A stretch of DNA of 64,000 nucleotides from Chachezhania antarctica (GTDB lineage: Bacteria; Pseudomonadota; Alphaproteobacteria; Rhodobacterales; Rhodobacteraceae). The notes below the pieces were generated by a model. That model was not told the origin of the DNA, searched no databases, and saw only the letters and a program-made list of their open reading frames with translations. The stretch is taken from positions 638,472 through 702,471 of the forward strand of contig NZ_QZEX01000002.1 in NCBI RefSeq assembly GCF_003646465.1, in the 5' to 3' direction. Shown here in pieces: positions 61,615 through 64,000 of this stretch. The stretch's first letter is position 1. Every line of letters starts with the position of its first letter. A program made the translations under genes and the position numbers.

Positions 61615-62904
61615 ATGCTGAAAACACTTTTCACGACCTCCGCGGCCGCCGCGCTGATGGCTGCCGGGCTGCCGGCCCTGGCCCAGGACGCGGAGTGCCC
61701 GATCAAGGTCGGTGTACTGCACTCGCTTTCCGGGACGATGGCCATTTCGGAAACGACGCTTAAAGACACCATGGAAATGCTGGTGAAGAAGCAGAACGAA
61801 GCCGGGGGCGTTCTGGGCTGCGAACTGGAAGCCGTGGTCGTCGACCCCGCCTCCGACTGGCCGCTGTTTGCCGAAAAGGCGCGCGAGTTGCTGACCGTAC
61901 ACGATGTCGACGTGATCTTCGGCAACTGGACCTCCGTCTCGCGGAAATCGGTCCTGCCGGTGATCGAAGAACTGAACGGCCTGCTGTTCTACCCCGTCCA
62001 GTACGAGGGCGAGGAATCGTCGAAGAACGTGTTCTACACCGGCGCCGCCCCGAACCAGCAGGCGATCCCGGCCACGGACTACTTCCTGGAAGAACTGGGC
62101 GTCGAGAAGTTCGCGCTGCTGGGCACTGATTACGTGTACCCGCGCACCACGAACAACATCCTGGAAAGCTACCTGATTTCGAAGGGCATTCCCGAAGAGG
62201 ACATCTTCGTGAACTACACCCCCTTCGGTCATTCCGACTGGTCCAAGATCGTGTCGGACGTGGTGGCCCTGGGTGCGGACGGCAAGCAGGTCGGCGTGAT
62301 CTCGACGATCAACGGCGACGCGAACGTGGGCTTCTACAAGGAGCTGGCGGCACAGGGCGTTTCTGCGGATGACATTCCGGTCGTCGCGTTCTCGGTCGGC
62401 GAAGAGGAGCTTTCGGGCCTCGACACGTCGAACCTCGTCGGTCACCTGGCCGCGTGGAACTACTTCATGTCGGCCGACACCCCTGAGAACGAAGAGTTCA
62501 TCGCGGACTGGAAAGAGTTCATCGGCGATGACAAGCGGGTGACGAACGACCCGATGGAGGCGCATTACATCGGGTTCAACATGTGGAAGAACGCCGTCGA
62601 AGACGCCGGCACCACCGATGTCGATGCCGTGCGGGACGCGATGTACGGCCAGGAAGCCCCGAACCTGACGGGCGGGACCGCCACGATGCTGCCGAACCAC
62701 CACCTGGCCAAGCCGGTGCTGATCGGCGAGATCACCGAGGACGGCCAGTTCGACATCCTGTCCCAGACCGAAGAAGTGCCCGGCGACGCTTGGACCGACT
62801 TCCTGCCGGAATCGGCGGTTCTGACCAGCGACTGGAAGGAACTGGGCTGCGGTATGTACAACACCGAGACCAAGTCCTGCGTGCAGATCAAGTCCAACTA
62901 CTGA
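61615..62904 (+). CDS. urtA: Urea ABC transporter substrate-binding protein
   Basis: 429 residues from the ATG at 61615, with GAGGGA about ten bases upstream; in-frame starts further upstream are rejected for poor coding character. A signal peptide (LFTTSAAAALMAAGLPALAQD) is followed by the UrtA pattern: PIKVGVLHSLSGTMAISET near 29-47, DVIFGNWTSVSRKSVLPVIEE near 99-119, and LFYPVQYEGEESSKNVFYTGA in parts near 123-143. MEAHYIGFNMWKNAVEDAGT lies near 313-332. It binds urea in the periplasm for the UrtBCDE importer. A terminator-like hairpin separates it from urtB, giving excess binding protein. Confidence 0.95.
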   Translation: MLKTLFTTSAAAALMAAGLPALAQDAECPIKVGVLHSLSGTMAISETTLKDTMEMLVKKQNEAGGVLGCELEAVVVDPASDWPLFAEKARELLTVHDVDVIFGNWTSVSRKSVLPVIEELNGLLFYPVQYEGEESSKNVFYTGAAPNQQAIPATDYFLEELGVEKFALLGTDYVYPRTTNNILESYLISKGIPEEDIFVNYTPFGHSDWSKIVSDVVALGADGKQVGVISTINGDANVGFYKELAAQGVSADDIPVVAFSVGEEELSGLDTSNLVGHLAAWNYFMSADTPENEEFIADWKEFIGDDKRVTNDPMEAHYIGFNMWKNAVEDAGTTDVDAVRDAMYGQEAPNLTGGTATMLPNHHLAKPVLIGEITEDGQFDILSQTEEVPGDAWTDFLPESAVLTSDWKELGCGMYNTETKSCVQIKSNY

Positions 62905-62921
62905 TGTGACACCGAAACCTG

Positions 62922-62949
62922 TCCGGGAGCGGCAATCGCTCCCGGATTT
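62922..62949 (+). terminator. Attenuating hairpin between urtA and urtB
   Basis: TCCGGGAGCG (62922-62931), loop GCAAT, CGCTCCCGGA (62937-62946), then TTT. The stem is a perfect 10 bp, 17 bases after the urtA stop and 16 bases before urtB. It probably reduces read-through or protects the urtA message. Confidence 0.75.
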
Positions 62950-62965
62950 CACTTGAGGGTGCACA

Positions 62966-64000
62966 TGCGAATTCTTGCCCGTTTCTTTCTGGCCACCCTG
63001 GCCATCTGTCTTTCCCTCCCTGCCCATGCGCAGAACGCGGACGCGCCGATCCAGCAGATCATGCAGGAAAACGGCGCGCTGATCGCCGAAAGCTCGCGCC
63101 GGACCATCGGGCCTGCCATCGACGCGCTCGCCGCCAGCGGGCTGCCCGCCGCGCAGATGCTGCTGGAACGCTGGCAGAACAAGGAGCTTTACCTGAACGA
63201 GGAGACGGGTCTTTTCGTCTTCGGGGAAGAGGTCGACCGCGACACGCTTCGGATCTTTGCCATCACCGATGGATCCGAAATCGGGGTGGTGCCCGACGAC
63301 CCGTATGATCAGCTTCGCCCCAATTCTGGCGTGCGCAGCATGATCGGCGCGGCGCTGGTCCAGTTCCAGCTGAACGCTCCCGATGCCGCCACCCGCCTGA
63401 CCGCGCTCGATGCCATTGCCCGTGATGCCGAGCCTTCGCACCTGACCGCCCTCCGCGCCGCGATCGACAACGAACCCGATGCCGGGGTGAAGGCCAAGAA
63501 GGAACGGCTGGAGCGGCTGCTGACCATCCAGTTCGCCGAAGACGACGCCGCCCGGATCGCGGCCATCGAAGGCTTCTCCGGCGATCTGGGCGTGGATGTG
63601 CGCGCCACGCTGAACCCTCTGGTCGCGACCCGGTTGGAAGTGTCCGAAACCGAACCCTCGGGCGCCGACATCGCCCGCACCCTGACCCCCGGCACCGATG
63701 CGCTGCCGCGCGCGCAGGCCTACAACCTGCTGGTCGAGGAAGGCCTGACCCCGCCTGCCATCACCGCCAGCGACCGCCGCAACGCGCTGATCGCCAATGT
63801 CGAGAATGGCTCCGTCGCCGGAATACAGGTGGCCGACCTGAACACCGAAGCCGCGCGCGACCTGGCCTATGCCGAACTCGCCCGCGCCGGAACGGTGGAG
63901 CAGCTGGCGACCGAGGCCGACGTGGATCGCGCGCTGGCCGCGCATTTCTTCTTCGAACGGTTCATCGGCGCCTCGCCCGCCGTGGCGCAGGCCGCGCAGG
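62966..64000 (+). CDS. urtB: Urea ABC transporter permease UrtB (N-terminal part)
   Basis: 345 codons are visible before the right edge. The start ATG at 62966 has TTGAGGG nine to fourteen bases upstream. A signal peptide (ILARFFLATLAICLSLPAHAQ) is followed by the soluble HEAT-like extracytoplasmic region found only in UrtB-type permeases, with repeated alpha segments such as AAIDALAASGLPAAQMLLERW and ALRAAIDNEPDAGVKAKKERL. The membrane portion has not begun by the edge, consistent with a full length of roughly 600 or more. It forms the urea channel with UrtC. Identification relies on this distinctive N-terminus and the position after urtA. Confidence 0.92.

Noticed and set aside
61552-63945. 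A 797-codon minus-strand open frame opposite urtA and urtB
   Set aside because: It mirrors two clear urea-transporter genes and lacks any family motif; it is an artefact of high GC.

Overview
The window is a high-GC chromosomal segment of an alphaproteobacterium, most likely a member of the Rhodobacterales (Roseobacter/Rhodobacteraceae group). This rests on the gene content: the glyQ neighbourhood, a CarD/FdxA/SUV3-type helicase block, a TIGR02186-SafE pair, an OpgC-type glucan succinylase, a RluA/DUF6476 pair, and a GTTC-N7-GTTC LexA box. No prophage, transposase, integrase or CRISPR array is visible. Almost all of the window is ordinary housekeeping or transport DNA; the unusual content lies between the genes.

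Layout. 0-4 kb: glyQ, a secreted trypsin-fold protein whose catalytic residues are all replaced, and a SIMPL protein. 4-14 kb: a 1090-residue pilus/secretion-like membrane protein, a methyltransferase, hppD with a divergent Lrp regulator, a Kef-type antiporter, and divergent cobT/cobS. 14-19.5 kb (minus strand): TPR protein, SUV3-like helicase, S4 RNA-binding protein, FdxA and CarD. 19.5-25.5 kb (plus strand): SCP2 protein, hydrolase, a ligase-associated exonuclease with an ATP-dependent DNA ligase, and oligoendopeptidase F. 25.7-30.3 kb: RpoH, pseudouridine synthase, Bfd-like and adrenodoxin-like ferredoxins, a VCBS protein, and a free-standing DnaE2-type OB-fold protein behind an SOS promoter. 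30.3-32.1 kb: a lipoprotein, a Crp-type regulator and a 42-residue protein preceded by a Crp-type palindrome. 32.3-36.7 kb (minus): a DegP-type protease with DUF2065, HflC and HflK (envelope proteolysis). 36.8-41.7 kb: glutathione reductase, SafE/TIGR02186, a rhodanese and a secreted esterase. 41.8-47.8 kb (minus): an osmoregulated periplasmic glucan operon. 48-54.5 kb: an acetolactate-synthase-like enzyme and an RND efflux pump. 55-61 kb: a complete branched-chain/aromatic-type ABC importer flanked by two hotdog thioesterases. 61-64 kb: tRNA-Gly(CCC) and the start of a urea ABC transporter operon.

The most interesting structure is a dispersed intergenic element present seven times. It is a nested inverted repeat: variable but self-complementary outer arms, a variable inner hairpin in six copies, and a nearly constant four-run G-quadruplex motif (GGGTGGGCGGGCGGG or GGGCGGGCGGGTGGG) before the right arm. 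All seven copies carry the G-rich strand on the plus strand, and six follow the stop codon of a plus-strand gene. A second, two-copy repeat near 11.8 and 20.8 kb has segments that could form mutually exclusive hairpins. Other regulatory points are the SOS promoter at 29.83 kb, which may give a leaderless transcript, helically spaced repeats between hppD and its Lrp neighbour, and an inverted operator pair upstream of the importer. Functional names come from motifs recognised by eye and from family knowledge; no database search was run.
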